This document shows positions 1-9,233 of a DNA stretch of 40,712 nt, one piece after another (position 1 is the first letter of the stretch; each line of letters begins with the position of its first letter). This DNA comes from an uncultured Methanomassiliicoccaceae archaeon (GTDB taxonomy: Archaea; Thermoplasmatota; Thermoplasmata; Methanomassiliicoccales; Methanomethylophilaceae). The notes beneath the pieces are model-generated. The model ran no database searches. It was not told the origin of the DNA and saw nothing but the letters and a program-made list of their open reading frames with translations. The stretch covers positions 1 to 40,712 of the forward strand of contig CAJJJM010000015.1 in assembly GCA_905187815.1 (NCBI GenBank), read 5' to 3'. Made by a program: the position numbers and the translations under genes.

Positions 1-556
1 GGGCCCTGACCGCTGCGTTGGCGGCGGCCTGCTCGGCAGAGACCCTCATGGGGTGCATCTCGTCGGTGAAGGGGGATGCGGGGTTGAACTCGATGGAGGA
101 CTCCTCGGCCCTGGTGACCAGGTATCCGGGGACGGTCACCCTGTGGCCGTTCATGAAGATGTGGCCGTGGGTGATCATCTGCCTGGCCTGCTTGATGGTG
201 CTGGCCAGTCCCTTCTCGTAGACGATGGTCTGAAGGCGCCTGGACAGGACGTCCTCGTCCTTCAGAGCGAGGATGTCGTTCAGGTTGGATCCGACGGGGA
301 GGTATCCGAGGCGGCCGCACTTGGCGAGCAGGGCGTCTGCCTCGATCTTGGCCTGGGCGTCTCCGGTCCTCAGGCGGGCCTGGAGGTCCCTGGACTGCTT
401 CCTCAGGTTCCTGAGGATGGTCTCGGCCTTCCAGACCTCGGTCTTGTTCTTCAGGCCGAAGGCGCGAACGACCTCGACCTCTGCTTTGATCCTCTCGCCC
501 TGCCAAGGGTGGGAGGGTGTGTCGTATGTCTTGCGTGAAAACTTAGGGTCTCCCAT
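1..556 (-). CDS. rps4: 30S ribosomal protein S4 (partial, 3' end cut by window edge)
   Basis: Archaeal/eukaryotic-type S4, a primary 16S rRNA-binding protein that nucleates small-subunit assembly. The 185 visible codons begin MGDPKFSRKTYDTPSHPWQ, the usual archaeal S4 start. They continue through a helical region (KTEVWKAETILRNLRKQSRD) into an S4 RNA-binding domain (LSRRLQTIVYEKGLA..ARQMITHGHIFMNGHRV). The start at 556 is supported by a GAGGTGG ribosome-binding site that overlaps the end of rps13. The gene follows rps13 by 10 nt on the same strand, the usual archaeal order. The frame is open to the window edge, so only the C-terminal tail is missing. Confidence 0.95.
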   Translation of the reverse strand, partial: MGDPKFSRKTYDTPSHPWQGERIKAEVEVVRAFGLKNKTEVWKAETILRNLRKQSRDLQARLRTGDAQAKIEADALLAKCGRLGYLPVGSNLNDILALKDEDVLSRRLQTIVYEKGLASTIKQARQMITHGHIFMNGHRVTVPGYLVTRAEESSIEFNPASPFTDEMHPMRVSAEQAAANAAVRA

Positions 557-566
557 TCAAACCACC

Positions 567-1040
567 TCAGGATTTCCTCTGGACACCCATGGTGAGTCCG
601 TGCCTTCCGTTGGACCTGGTCCTCTGTCCGCGGACCTTGTGACGTCCCTCGTGCCTGATTCCGCGGTAGCAACGGATCATCTTCATCCTGTTGATGTCAT
701 CCTTCTGGATGATGTCGAGGTCGTTTCCGAAGAGGTGCATGTCGGCGCCGCTCTCGTAGTCCATCTGCCTGTTGATGGCCCAGCTGGGGGCGTACTCGAC
801 GTAGGACTTGACGAGGGCCTCGATCTCCTTGACCTTCTCGTCGGACAGGGATCCCATCTTCATGGCGGGATCGACGTTCGCTTTCTTGGCGACGATCTGA
901 GCGACCCTCTTACCGACGCCTTTGATGCTCTGGAGTCCGACGACGGTCTTCTTCTGACCGTCGATGTCGGTGTTGACGATACGGACGATGAAGTTGAAGT
1001 TCTCGTCCTCCGTCTGCTGCTGCTCTTTCTTCTTAGCCAT
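567..1040 (-). CDS. rps13: 30S ribosomal protein S13
   Basis: S13 (157 aa) sits in the head of the small subunit and contacts the P-site tRNA and the large-subunit bridge. The archaeal-type sequence has a Lys/Gln-rich N-terminus (MAKKKEQQQ), then FIVRIVNTDIDGQKKTVVGLQSIKGVGKRVAQIV (helix-two-turn-helix), and the basic C-terminus RCYRGIRHEGRHKVRGQRTRSNGRHG. The frame is open 20 codons further upstream, but the ATG at 1040 is chosen because the family starts there and GGAGG lies about 9 nt upstream. It is transcribed with rps4 from a promoter at 1183-1194, giving a fairly long leader of about 120 nt. Confidence 0.97.
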   Translation of the reverse strand: MAKKKEQQQTEDENFNFIVRIVNTDIDGQKKTVVGLQSIKGVGKRVAQIVAKKANVDPAMKMGSLSDEKVKEIEALVKSYVEYAPSWAINRQMDYESGADMHLFGNDLDIIQKDDINRMKMIRCYRGIRHEGRHKVRGQRTRSNGRHGLTMGVQRKS

Positions 1041-1182
1041 TGCGCTAAACCTCCGTAAATGCCTCCCCGCGTGGGGGTACGCACAAGCTCCGGTCCCCAT
1101 GGGGAGGAGCTCTCAGTGTTCATCCCCCGGAACGTATGCCGAGAGCGGGTCCTGAGTTTACGTAACGCGAGCGATGGCCTTC

Positions 1183-1194
1183 TTATTTATAAAG
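1183..1194 (-). promoter_or_regulatory. TATA-box promoter of the rps13-rps4 operon
   Basis: On the minus strand this reads CTTTATAAATAA, a strong archaeal TATA box. Transcription should start about 25 nt downstream, near 1160, giving a leader of about 120 nt before rps13. The box overlaps the TAA stop codon of the upstream MATE gene (1187-1189), so no space is left between the two units. The assignment is from sequence only. Confidence 0.65.
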
Positions 1195-2587
1195 GATTGG
1201 ATGGGCCCGAATCCTGTACGGAGCGGTCGTCACCGAGCTCGCGCCTCAGCCTCCTCAGTACCATGAACCCTGCCACGGTGACGATGGATGACGCTATGAC
1301 CTCCCCCATGGTGATGCCGCACCAGACCATTGTCAGGGACATTGTGAAGGAGAGTGCGAAGCACAGGGGGATCCTCATGAAGTTGCGCAGGGTGGCCACG
1401 CACAGGGACCACAGGCCGTGGCCTATGGACTGGAACATGCTGGATGTCACCACGCCGATGAGATAGAATGGCAGGAACAGGGCGCATATCCTGAGGAAGT
1501 GCGTCATCTCATCCGCCAATGCCGCGGACGATTCCGAGTGGGTGAAGAGTGTCACCAGGAGCGGCGCCGCCACCTCCGTCAGGACGGCGACGGCGATCAT
1601 GACGGCCACACCGCGCTTCAGCGCGAACAGGTACACCTCGCGTATGCGCCTGTAGCTTCCCTGGCCGTAGGCGGCGGCGCTGATCGGGACCAGTGCGGAA
1701 CCGAACGAGACGGCAATCATTGTCAGGATGTTCAGTATCCTCCATCCGGATGAGTATATCGCGATCCCGCTAACAGGGTCGACGGACTCGAGGATGAGGT
1801 TCATGAGCATGCTGGAGAGGGACAGCAGAACCATCTCCAGAGATGCCGGGATGCCAACCCTCAGGATGTCGCGGTCCAGCCCCCTGTCGAACCTGAACCC
1901 GCAGAAGCTGAGCCTCACGTACATATCCCCAGACACGTAGTAGCGCACCGCCATGATGGAGGCGATGACCATCGCCATGGCGCTGGCGACCGCGGCTCCG
2001 GTGATCCCCATGCCGAGACCGAAGATCAGGATGGGATCCAGGACCATGTGGGCGGCCACGCCCGCCACCTGGATGTACATGGACTTCTTCGCGGCCCCCT
2101 CCGACCTAAGCAGGGCGCTGAAGATGAAGCTGACCATGTAGATGGGCGAGCATACCATGATGGGAATCCCGTAGGCGAGCGTCTCCCCCAGATACGGACC
2201 CGCTCCTGCTGCGACGAAGATCTGTTCGGCCACGAGAGCGAACACCGCCGTCATCGCGATACCGACAACCAGGCCGATGACCATGACCTGCGCCGCCACG
2301 CTGCTCGCGCCGGCCCTGTCGCCGACGCCTATGCGTCTGGCTATGGCCTGCGAGGCTCCGACGCCGAGACCGTTGCCGATGCCCACCAGGATGAAGAAGA
2401 ACGGGAACACGACGCCGGTGGCGGCCAACGCCCCCGTGCCCAGACTGGAGACCCAGATGGCATCGACCAGGTTGTTGAGCGCCTGGACGAGCATGCCGAT
2501 CGCGATAGGCACCACCATGATGATGAGGGACCTCTTCGGATCTCCGAGTATGTTCCCGGTGTTCGAAATCCCAGGTTCTCCAGTCAT
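1187..2587 (-). CDS. MATE family multidrug/cation efflux transporter
   Basis: A 466-residue polytopic membrane protein of the MATE family (NorM/DinF type), which exports drugs or organic cations using a Na+ or H+ gradient. Early features are typical: GDPKRSLIIMVVPIAIGMLVQALNNLVDAIWVSSLGTGALAATGV, that is P-x-x-x-G-M-L-x-Q near residue 30, followed by the conserved D-x-x-W/F-V segment. About twelve hydrophobic segments form two homologous halves, and the length is normal. The ATG at 2587 is the first in frame; a weak AT-rich element 25-30 bp upstream would make the mRNA nearly leaderless. It is a single-gene unit upstream of the rps13 operon. The substrate cannot be read from sequence. Confidence 0.88.
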   Translation of the reverse strand: MTGEPGISNTGNILGDPKRSLIIMVVPIAIGMLVQALNNLVDAIWVSSLGTGALAATGVVFPFFFILVGIGNGLGVGASQAIARRIGVGDRAGASSVAAQVMVIGLVVGIAMTAVFALVAEQIFVAAGAGPYLGETLAYGIPIMVCSPIYMVSFIFSALLRSEGAAKKSMYIQVAGVAAHMVLDPILIFGLGMGITGAAVASAMAMVIASIMAVRYYVSGDMYVRLSFCGFRFDRGLDRDILRVGIPASLEMVLLSLSSMLMNLILESVDPVSGIAIYSSGWRILNILTMIAVSFGSALVPISAAAYGQGSYRRIREVYLFALKRGVAVMIAVAVLTEVAAPLLVTLFTHSESSAALADEMTHFLRICALFLPFYLIGVVTSSMFQSIGHGLWSLCVATLRNFMRIPLCFALSFTMSLTMVWCGITMGEVIASSIVTVAGFMVLRRLRRELGDDRSVQDSGPSNPL

Positions 2588-2903
2588 GTGGCTGGATTAG
2601 GTTGTGGCAGCTAATAACCATGATGGCGATGCGGCCCTGCAACATTTGAGTGGATCCTGGGTTTCCCCGAACCGGACCCTGCGGGAATCTTCCGAGGACC
2701 CATCCGGTGCCAGACATCAGGCCAAGGCTGCGGAACCGATCCGATCGGGACGCCGTCCATGCCGGATGCGGGAACCGTGGGAACCCCGATGCAATCGACA
2801 TGATGCCATGTGAAGGATGTGCATCAGCATCGCGGCGAGACCTTGATCAAGGAGGTAGAGAACCCTCGCCCGCGACGGATCAGAACGGTTCTAAAGGACA
2901 CGA
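2588..2903. other. Intergenic region between the MATE gene and tRNA-Leu
   Basis: About 316 bp without a convincing gene. Short open frames on both strands lack ribosome-binding sites and family signatures. The part next to 2587 should hold the MATE promoter (weak AT-rich element near 2610-2620). The part next to 2903 receives transcripts from the tRNA-Leu side and carries a small palindrome, AGAACGGTTCT (2883-2893). Nothing else was recognised. Confidence 0.5.
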
Positions 2904-2991
2904 TGGTGCTGGGGAAGGGATTCGAACCCTTGAAACCCTACGGTAAGGGATCTTGAGTCCCTCGCCTTTGACCAGGCTCGGCTACCCCAGC
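2904..2991 (-). tRNA. tRNA-Leu (anticodon CAA)
   Basis: An 88-nt class II tRNA with the 3' CCA encoded. The acceptor stem GCTGGGG/CCCCAGC pairs perfectly, with discriminator A. The anticodon stem AGGGA/TCCCT encloses the loop CTCAAGA, giving anticodon CAA (reads UUG). A long variable arm typical of tRNA-Leu follows, then a T-arm with GGTTCGAATCC. It lies 35 nt after the map stop codon on the same strand, and no clear TATA box was seen in that gap. It may therefore be processed from the map transcript. Confidence 0.95.
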
Positions 2992-3026
2992 TTGGAGGAT
3001 GAGGAAAGGGGTTTGGTTGAAAACCT

Positions 3027-3917
3027 TTACGGGAGGGTGGTGACCTCTCCGCGGTTCCCGTCGATGTAGAACGTGTACTCGTGCTGTGACACGATGCCGC
3101 CTTCGACCTCCACCAGCTGAGCGTAGCTTGACAACACGCCGTGCCTGATGAGCGTCCTGACGTGCTTCTCGGCATCGGGGAAGTCGCAGCTTCTGGCACA
3201 GAAGGGGAACGTCTTGAACTCGCCCTTCACGTACTCGAAGAACTCCTGGGTCTTGGGGTCCGCGATGGGCCTCTCCCTCAGGATCCTGACGATGTTACCA
3301 GGCTTCCCGTTCTTCACCTCTCCCCTGCCGTTGGTGGCGAAGGGCTCGATCGCGACCGTCATCCCCGCCTTGATCTGCGTCTCCTCGCCGCTGGCGAAGC
3401 TGGGCACAGACATTCCGGCATGTAGATTATACTGCTCGATCTGGTGTCCGCAGAGGTTCCTGATGGGCTGGAAGCCCTTCCCGGTGATGGTCATCTCCAC
3501 GGCGCGGCCGATCTCCCCCAGAGGGACCCCGTCGCCTATGAACTCGGCCACGGTGTTCCTGGCGGTCTTCGAGATCTCCACCAGGTCCCTGTACGTGTTG
3601 GTTCCGACCTCCACGGTGCCGGCGGTGTCGCCCACGTATCCGTCGAGCTCCGCGCCGCAGTCCACCTTGACGACGTCCCCGACCTGGAACACGGACTTGT
3701 CCGTGCAGCTGGGGGTGTAGTGCGCGGCGATCTCGTTTATGCTGATGTTGCAGGGGAACGCGAGGCCGCATCCGTGCTCGCGGATGTAACCCTCCACCTC
3801 CTGAGCGACATCGTACAGCTTGACGCCCTCCTTGACCATGGAGAGGCCCAGCTCCCTCGCGGCTCCGGCGACCTTGCCTGCCGTGCGGAGCTTTGCCAAC
3901 TGATCCTCGTTCAGCAT
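3027..3917 (-). CDS. map: Methionine aminopeptidase, type II
   Basis: Removes the initiator methionine from nascent proteins; a two-metal cytosolic enzyme. The 296 residues match the compact archaeal type II form. The metal-ligand motifs are present: VVKVDCGAELDGYVGDTAGTV (the two Asp), CGHQIEQYNLHAG (His), AIEPFAT (Glu) and SQHEYTFYI (Glu), with the substrate-binding His in EIAAHYTP. The 60-residue helical insert that marks type II lies in the C-terminal half. The ATG at 3917 overlaps the stop of the upstream Sua5/YrdC gene by 7 nt, so the two are translationally coupled. It probably belongs to one transcript with the MBL and Sua5 genes and possibly tRNA-Leu. Confidence 0.96.
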   Translation of the reverse strand: MLNEDQLAKLRTAGKVAGAARELGLSMVKEGVKLYDVAQEVEGYIREHGCGLAFPCNISINEIAAHYTPSCTDKSVFQVGDVVKVDCGAELDGYVGDTAGTVEVGTNTYRDLVEISKTARNTVAEFIGDGVPLGEIGRAVEMTITGKGFQPIRNLCGHQIEQYNLHAGMSVPSFASGEETQIKAGMTVAIEPFATNGRGEVKNGKPGNIVRILRERPIADPKTQEFFEYVKGEFKTFPFCARSCDFPDAEKHVRTLIRHGVLSSYAQLVEVEGGIVSQHEYTFYIDGNRGEVTTLP

Positions 3918-4549
3918 TCTAAGACTTCCTTGATCTTATCGACCGGGATCGCTCCCTGACGGACGATCTCGACCTCCTTGTCCATGAGCCAGACTATGGT
4001 CGAGGGCTGTCCGAGGGTGCAGGGTCCGGCATCGATGTAGGTGTCGACAGCGTCCCCGTAGTCCGCGATGGCGGCGTCCACGTCGACCGCGTCGGGACGT
4101 CCGTGGAGGTTGGCGGAGGTGGCCACGATGGGGCCGGTGCGCCTGATGAGCTCCAGGGCGAACCTGTTGTCGGGTATGCGGATGCCGACCTTCTGGGATG
4201 ACGAGGTGACGATGTCTGGCACATTGGGCTGCTTCTTGATGATGATCGTCAGGGGACCCGGGAGGAACGCCTTGATGAGCTTGTCCGCGTTCTCGTTGAG
4301 AACGGCGACGCTCTCGAGCATGGCCTTGTCCGAAACCGCGACGGAGAGGGGCATGTCGAAAGGCCTGTTCTTCGCAACATACAGGTTCTTGATCGCCGAC
4401 TCGTTGTAGATGTCGGCTCCGATCCCGTACACGGTCTCGGTGGGGTAGACAATAAGCCTGCCGGCCGCGACGTCCTCGGCCGCGGCGGCGACGGCCTCTT
4501 CGCAATGGGCGTCGAAGCCGTGGGAGTAATCGCACTTGATGATCTTCAT
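3911..4549 (-). CDS. Sua5/YciO/YrdC family L-threonylcarbamoyladenylate synthase
   Basis: Makes threonylcarbamoyl-AMP from threonine, bicarbonate and ATP, the first step of the universal t6A37 modification in ANN-decoding tRNAs. The 212 residues contain a single YrdC domain. The nucleotide-binding signatures are visible: IVYPTETVYGIG near residues 34-45, KNRPFDMPLSVAV (the KxR motif), PGPLTIIIKK, and TSANLHG near 155. There is no C-terminal Sua5 extension, so it is the short YrdC-like form. The gene starts directly after the MBL stop codon with no gap and overlaps map by 7 nt, indicating an operon. The paralogue YciO cannot be excluded from sequence alone. Confidence 0.9.
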   Translation of the reverse strand: MKIIKCDYSHGFDAHCEEAVAAAAEDVAAGRLIVYPTETVYGIGADIYNESAIKNLYVAKNRPFDMPLSVAVSDKAMLESVAVLNENADKLIKAFLPGPLTIIIKKQPNVPDIVTSSSQKVGIRIPDNRFALELIRRTGPIVATSANLHGRPDAVDVDAAIADYGDAVDTYIDAGPCTLGQPSTIVWLMDKEVEIVRQGAIPVDKIKEVLEC

Positions 4550-5191
4550 TCACATACCTACCAGTGTCATGATCCTCGCCATCATAGCCGGATCATAGTT
4601 TTCACATGTTTGTCCATGTCCCGGATACAGTTCCCTTATGTCAATATTACTAAGGAACCCGATGGAGCGGCGCAGGGACGTCATCGACCCGCCGGCGAAA
4701 TCAGTACGTCCGACGCCCGTCTCGAACAGGGTGTCCCCCGAGAACAATGTGCCAGACGACTCGTCGTACAGGCAGATCCCGCCTTCGGTGTGCCCGGGGG
4801 TCCAGATCGTTCTGAACCTCCTGTCGCCCAGGTCGATGACGTCGCCGTCGGAGAGCCCTGTTACGTCGACGGGTGCCATGAGGCCGCCGAAGGCCGAAGC
4901 CAGCGTGTAGCGGTCGTCGGCATCGCGTATCCTGGGGGCGTCGAGCTCCCCGGCGTACACCTCGCATCCGAACTCCGAAACCAGGTCATGGAGCCCACCC
5001 ACGTGGTCGAAGTGGCAGTGGGTGGCGACGATCATGTCGAGCCGACGATCGGCCAGTATGCTGCGGATGCCGGAGATCACACGGTCGCTCCCGAGCCCGG
5101 TCCCCGCATCGACGAGCATCGTGCGCTCAGCCACCACCAGATAGATGTTGGAATCGAATGGGATTCCTGAATCGATTACATGGATGGTCAT
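4550..5191 (-). CDS. MBL-fold metallo-hydrolase (glyoxalase II-like)
   Basis: A 213-residue metallo-beta-lactamase-fold hydrolase. The metal-binding motif H-x-H-x-D-H is THCHFDHVGG at residues 57-66. The later ligands are in WTPGHTEGGICLYDE, LFSGDTLFETGVGRTDF and LYPGHG. The start MTIHVIDSGIPFDSNIYLV lacks a signal peptide, so the protein is cytoplasmic. Size and motif order fit the glyoxalase II/RNase Z-like small hydrolases; the substrate is unknown. It is the first gene of the MBL-Sua5-map cluster. A TATA box centred about 25 bp upstream of the ATG suggests a leaderless message. Confidence 0.87.
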   Translation of the reverse strand: MTIHVIDSGIPFDSNIYLVVAERTMLVDAGTGLGSDRVISGIRSILADRRLDMIVATHCHFDHVGGLHDLVSEFGCEVYAGELDAPRIRDADDRYTLASAFGGLMAPVDVTGLSDGDVIDLGDRRFRTIWTPGHTEGGICLYDESSGTLFSGDTLFETGVGRTDFAGGSMTSLRRSIGFLSNIDIRELYPGHGQTCENYDPAMMARIMTLVGM

Positions 5192-5210
5192 CGGACAGGC
5201 TAACGGCTGG

Positions 5211-5220
5211 ACTTATTTAA
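5211..5220 (-). promoter_or_regulatory. TATA-box promoter of the MBL-sua5-map cluster
   Basis: The minus strand reads GCTTAAATAA, an archaeal TATA box centred about 25 bp upstream of the MBL start codon at 5191. With the usual spacing, transcription would begin at or within a few bases of the ATG, giving a leaderless mRNA. That agrees with the absence of a ribosome-binding site before 5191. Confidence 0.6.
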
Positions 5221-5253
5221 GCATAGAGCCGAAGCTGTAAGAGAAATATGGGA

Positions 5254-5258
5254 AAAAG
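5254..5258 (-). terminator. Probable T-rich terminator after 23S rRNA
   Basis: On the minus strand, downstream of the 23S gene and its processing stem, the sequence becomes CTTCTTTTTCCC. Archaeal termination commonly uses such a T-run without a strong hairpin. It is the first T-run after the processing stem and lies before the MBL promoter. No experimental support is available. Confidence 0.4.
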
Positions 5259-5271
5259 AAGGAGGTTTCTT

Positions 5272-5304
5272 CGGAGGATGAGATTTTGATTCATACGAAA
5301 CCTG
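5272..5304 (-). other. 3' arm of the 23S pre-rRNA processing stem
   Basis: Two blocks 3' of the 23S gene, CGGAGGATGAG (5272-5282) and CATACGAAACCTG (5292-5304), are perfect reverse complements of blocks 5' of the gene (8298-8308 and 8258-8270). Together with the complementary gene termini they would bring the two ends of the pre-rRNA into one long interrupted helix. Archaeal rRNA precursors are excised from such stems by the splicing endonuclease at bulge-helix-bulge motifs; the exact cleavage sites were not placed here. Confidence 0.75.
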
Positions 5305-5311
5305 TTTAACT

Positions 5312-8250
<2,939 letters not shown>

Positions 8251-8257
8251 ACACGTC

Positions 8258-8308
8258 CAGGTTTCGTATGACTGGTGATCATCGGGCTTTATCCGCTCTC
8301 ATCCTCCG
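8258..8308 (-). other. 5' arm of the 23S pre-rRNA processing stem
   Basis: Contains CAGGTTTCGTATG (8258-8270) and CTCATCCTCCG (8298-8308), each perfectly complementary to the corresponding block 3' of the gene (5292-5304 and 5272-5282). The unpaired stretches between blocks would form internal loops. This arm lies within the leader transcribed from the three promoters at 8429-8702. Confidence 0.75.
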
Positions 8309-8428
8309 TTTACGGAGCCCTACACCACTTCCCCAGAACAGGACCTCTGTCTGGGTGCATGCTTTAGATTCTGATTCTGAATCCCTGCCAGTTTCTGACA
8401 GGAGCGGAACCCCCGTACACGCCGGAAG
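8309..8428 (-). other. 23S rRNA leader region
   Basis: Transcribed spacer between the gene-proximal promoter and the processing stem. It can form two local hairpins in the RNA: CCTGTCAG-AAA-CTGGCAGG (8385-8403, one G-U pair) and a bulged stem at about 8332-8355 (CCAGACAG with CTGTTCTGG). No open reading frame of note was seen. The elements may be anti-termination or processing signals; this is inference. Confidence 0.45.
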
Positions 8429-8436
8429 TATTTAAG
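8429..8436 (-). promoter_or_regulatory. 23S rRNA promoter, gene-proximal (P1)
   Basis: The minus strand reads CTTAAATA, preceded by the purine-rich GGAAGC that suits a TFB recognition element. The box is enclosed by the inverted repeat CGGAAG...CTTCCG (8423-8443), shared with P2. Predicted start near 8403-8405, about 155 nt before the mature 5' end. Confidence 0.65.
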
Positions 8437-8553
8437 GCTTCCGATTGTGCCCGGTTGTTCCAAAGATTCCTGTGATCGGAATCGCTGATTCTCGGCTTTC
8501 TGCCGGAACCGCCCGATGCTTCACATCGCGCAAAATCGGGTAAAGGGCGGAAG

Positions 8554-8561
8554 TATATAAG
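8554..8561 (-). promoter_or_regulatory. 23S rRNA promoter, middle (P2)
   Basis: The minus strand reads CTTATATA with upstream GGAAGG. The box is again enclosed by CGGAAG...CTTCCG (8548-8568). About 30 bp downstream of the box centre lies GCGCGATGTG, which recurs at the same distance from P3, so it is a candidate start-site element. P2 lies 125 bp from P1. Confidence 0.7.
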
Positions 8562-8691
8562 CCTTCCGACCGGCCCCGGTTTTCCGCGAGCGGAAACACC
8601 ATCCGAATCACTTCGAATCCGTCCGACACTCCGGATTTTCTCCGTGTGTCACACGATGCCACACATCGCGCAAACCCCTCTACACACAAGT

Positions 8692-8702
8692 TTTATTTAT
8701 AG
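8692..8702 (-). promoter_or_regulatory. 23S rRNA promoter, distal (P3)
   Basis: The minus strand reads CTATAAATAAA, a near-consensus TATA box starting only 18 bp upstream in transcription terms from the end of the UPF0216 gene (stop at 8720-8722). GCGCGATGTG lies about 30 bp downstream of the box centre, as for P2. Confidence 0.65.
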
Positions 8703-8719
8703 TTTTCGTAGACCCGATG

Positions 8720-9115
8720 TCACGGAGTGAACACAATCATGACACAATCGGGTATTTTTGCCCTCAAATCGCTCAAATCGGGGTGGTAGAGCCTCAGATA
8801 ACCGTCCCGGTGCATCCTCTTGCCGAGCAGCGCGGCGACGACGGGCGCCTCCACGCGGCCGTCCACCTTCCACGCGGACACCTCGCCGGAGGTGTCGGTG
8901 GAGACGTAGATGGGCAGACGGAGCGCGATCCGCTGGGAATCGTCACAGACATCCCACAGCACGCGCAGCTGGTCCTCCGGGATCTCGACGACCGAGCCGT
9001 CCCGGGTGCGGTAGGTGCGGTCGCCGTCGTCCATCATCTCCGCGAGGGTCCTCTTCGAAACCGCCAGGTTGGAGTTGAGATCTTTCATGATGGAGCTCAG
9101 GAATGCTTCTTCCAT
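8720..9115 (-). CDS. UPF0216 (DUF61) family protein
   Basis: A 131-residue protein of the archaeal UPF0216/DUF61 family, whose function is unknown. Family hallmarks are visible: a helical start (LSSIMKDLNSNLAVSKRTLAEMM), then TRDGSVVEIPEDQL, the conserved RIALRLPIYVSTD, KVDGRVEAPVVAALLG, and the C-terminal DGYLRLYHPDLSDLRAKIPDCV. The length is normal. There is no signal peptide or membrane segment. It is divergently transcribed from nifB, and an AT-rich TATA element about 20-30 bp upstream of the ATG (near 9130-9145) suggests a leaderless message. The 23S promoter array begins immediately after its stop codon. Confidence 0.85.
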   Translation of the reverse strand: MEEAFLSSIMKDLNSNLAVSKRTLAEMMDDGDRTYRTRDGSVVEIPEDQLRVLWDVCDDSQRIALRLPIYVSTDTSGEVSAWKVDGRVEAPVVAALLGKRMHRDGYLRLYHPDLSDLRAKIPDCVMIVFTP

Positions 9116-9233
9116 GTTTCAGTGATATAATAATTATAATAATAAGGGAACGGAAGATGGACGCTTCACGGCGGTTCATCCGCTGTGGCATAACGGCGTT
9201 AATTTTTATATCCTGGAGCCATCTCAGTACCGC
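9116..9233. promoter_or_regulatory. Divergent promoter region, UPF0216 / nifB
   Basis: 118 bp between divergent start codons. The minus strand carries TTATTATATC near 9129-9140, positioned for a leaderless UPF0216 mRNA. The plus strand carries TTTTTATATC at 9203-9212, centred about 26 bp before the nifB ATG, again fitting a leaderless start. Neither gene has a clear ribosome-binding site. No obvious inverted-repeat operator of NrpR type was found. Confidence 0.5.

Noticed and set aside
5192..5311. A 5S rRNA or tRNA gene directly downstream of 23S
   Set aside because: The sequence is accounted for by the processing stem, a T-rich terminator and the MBL promoter; no 5S or tRNA fold was found.
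8432..8689. An 85-codon minus-strand frame in the 23S promoter region
   Set aside because: It spans the repeated promoters P1 and P2, has no ribosome-binding site, and its sequence follows from the promoter repeats.
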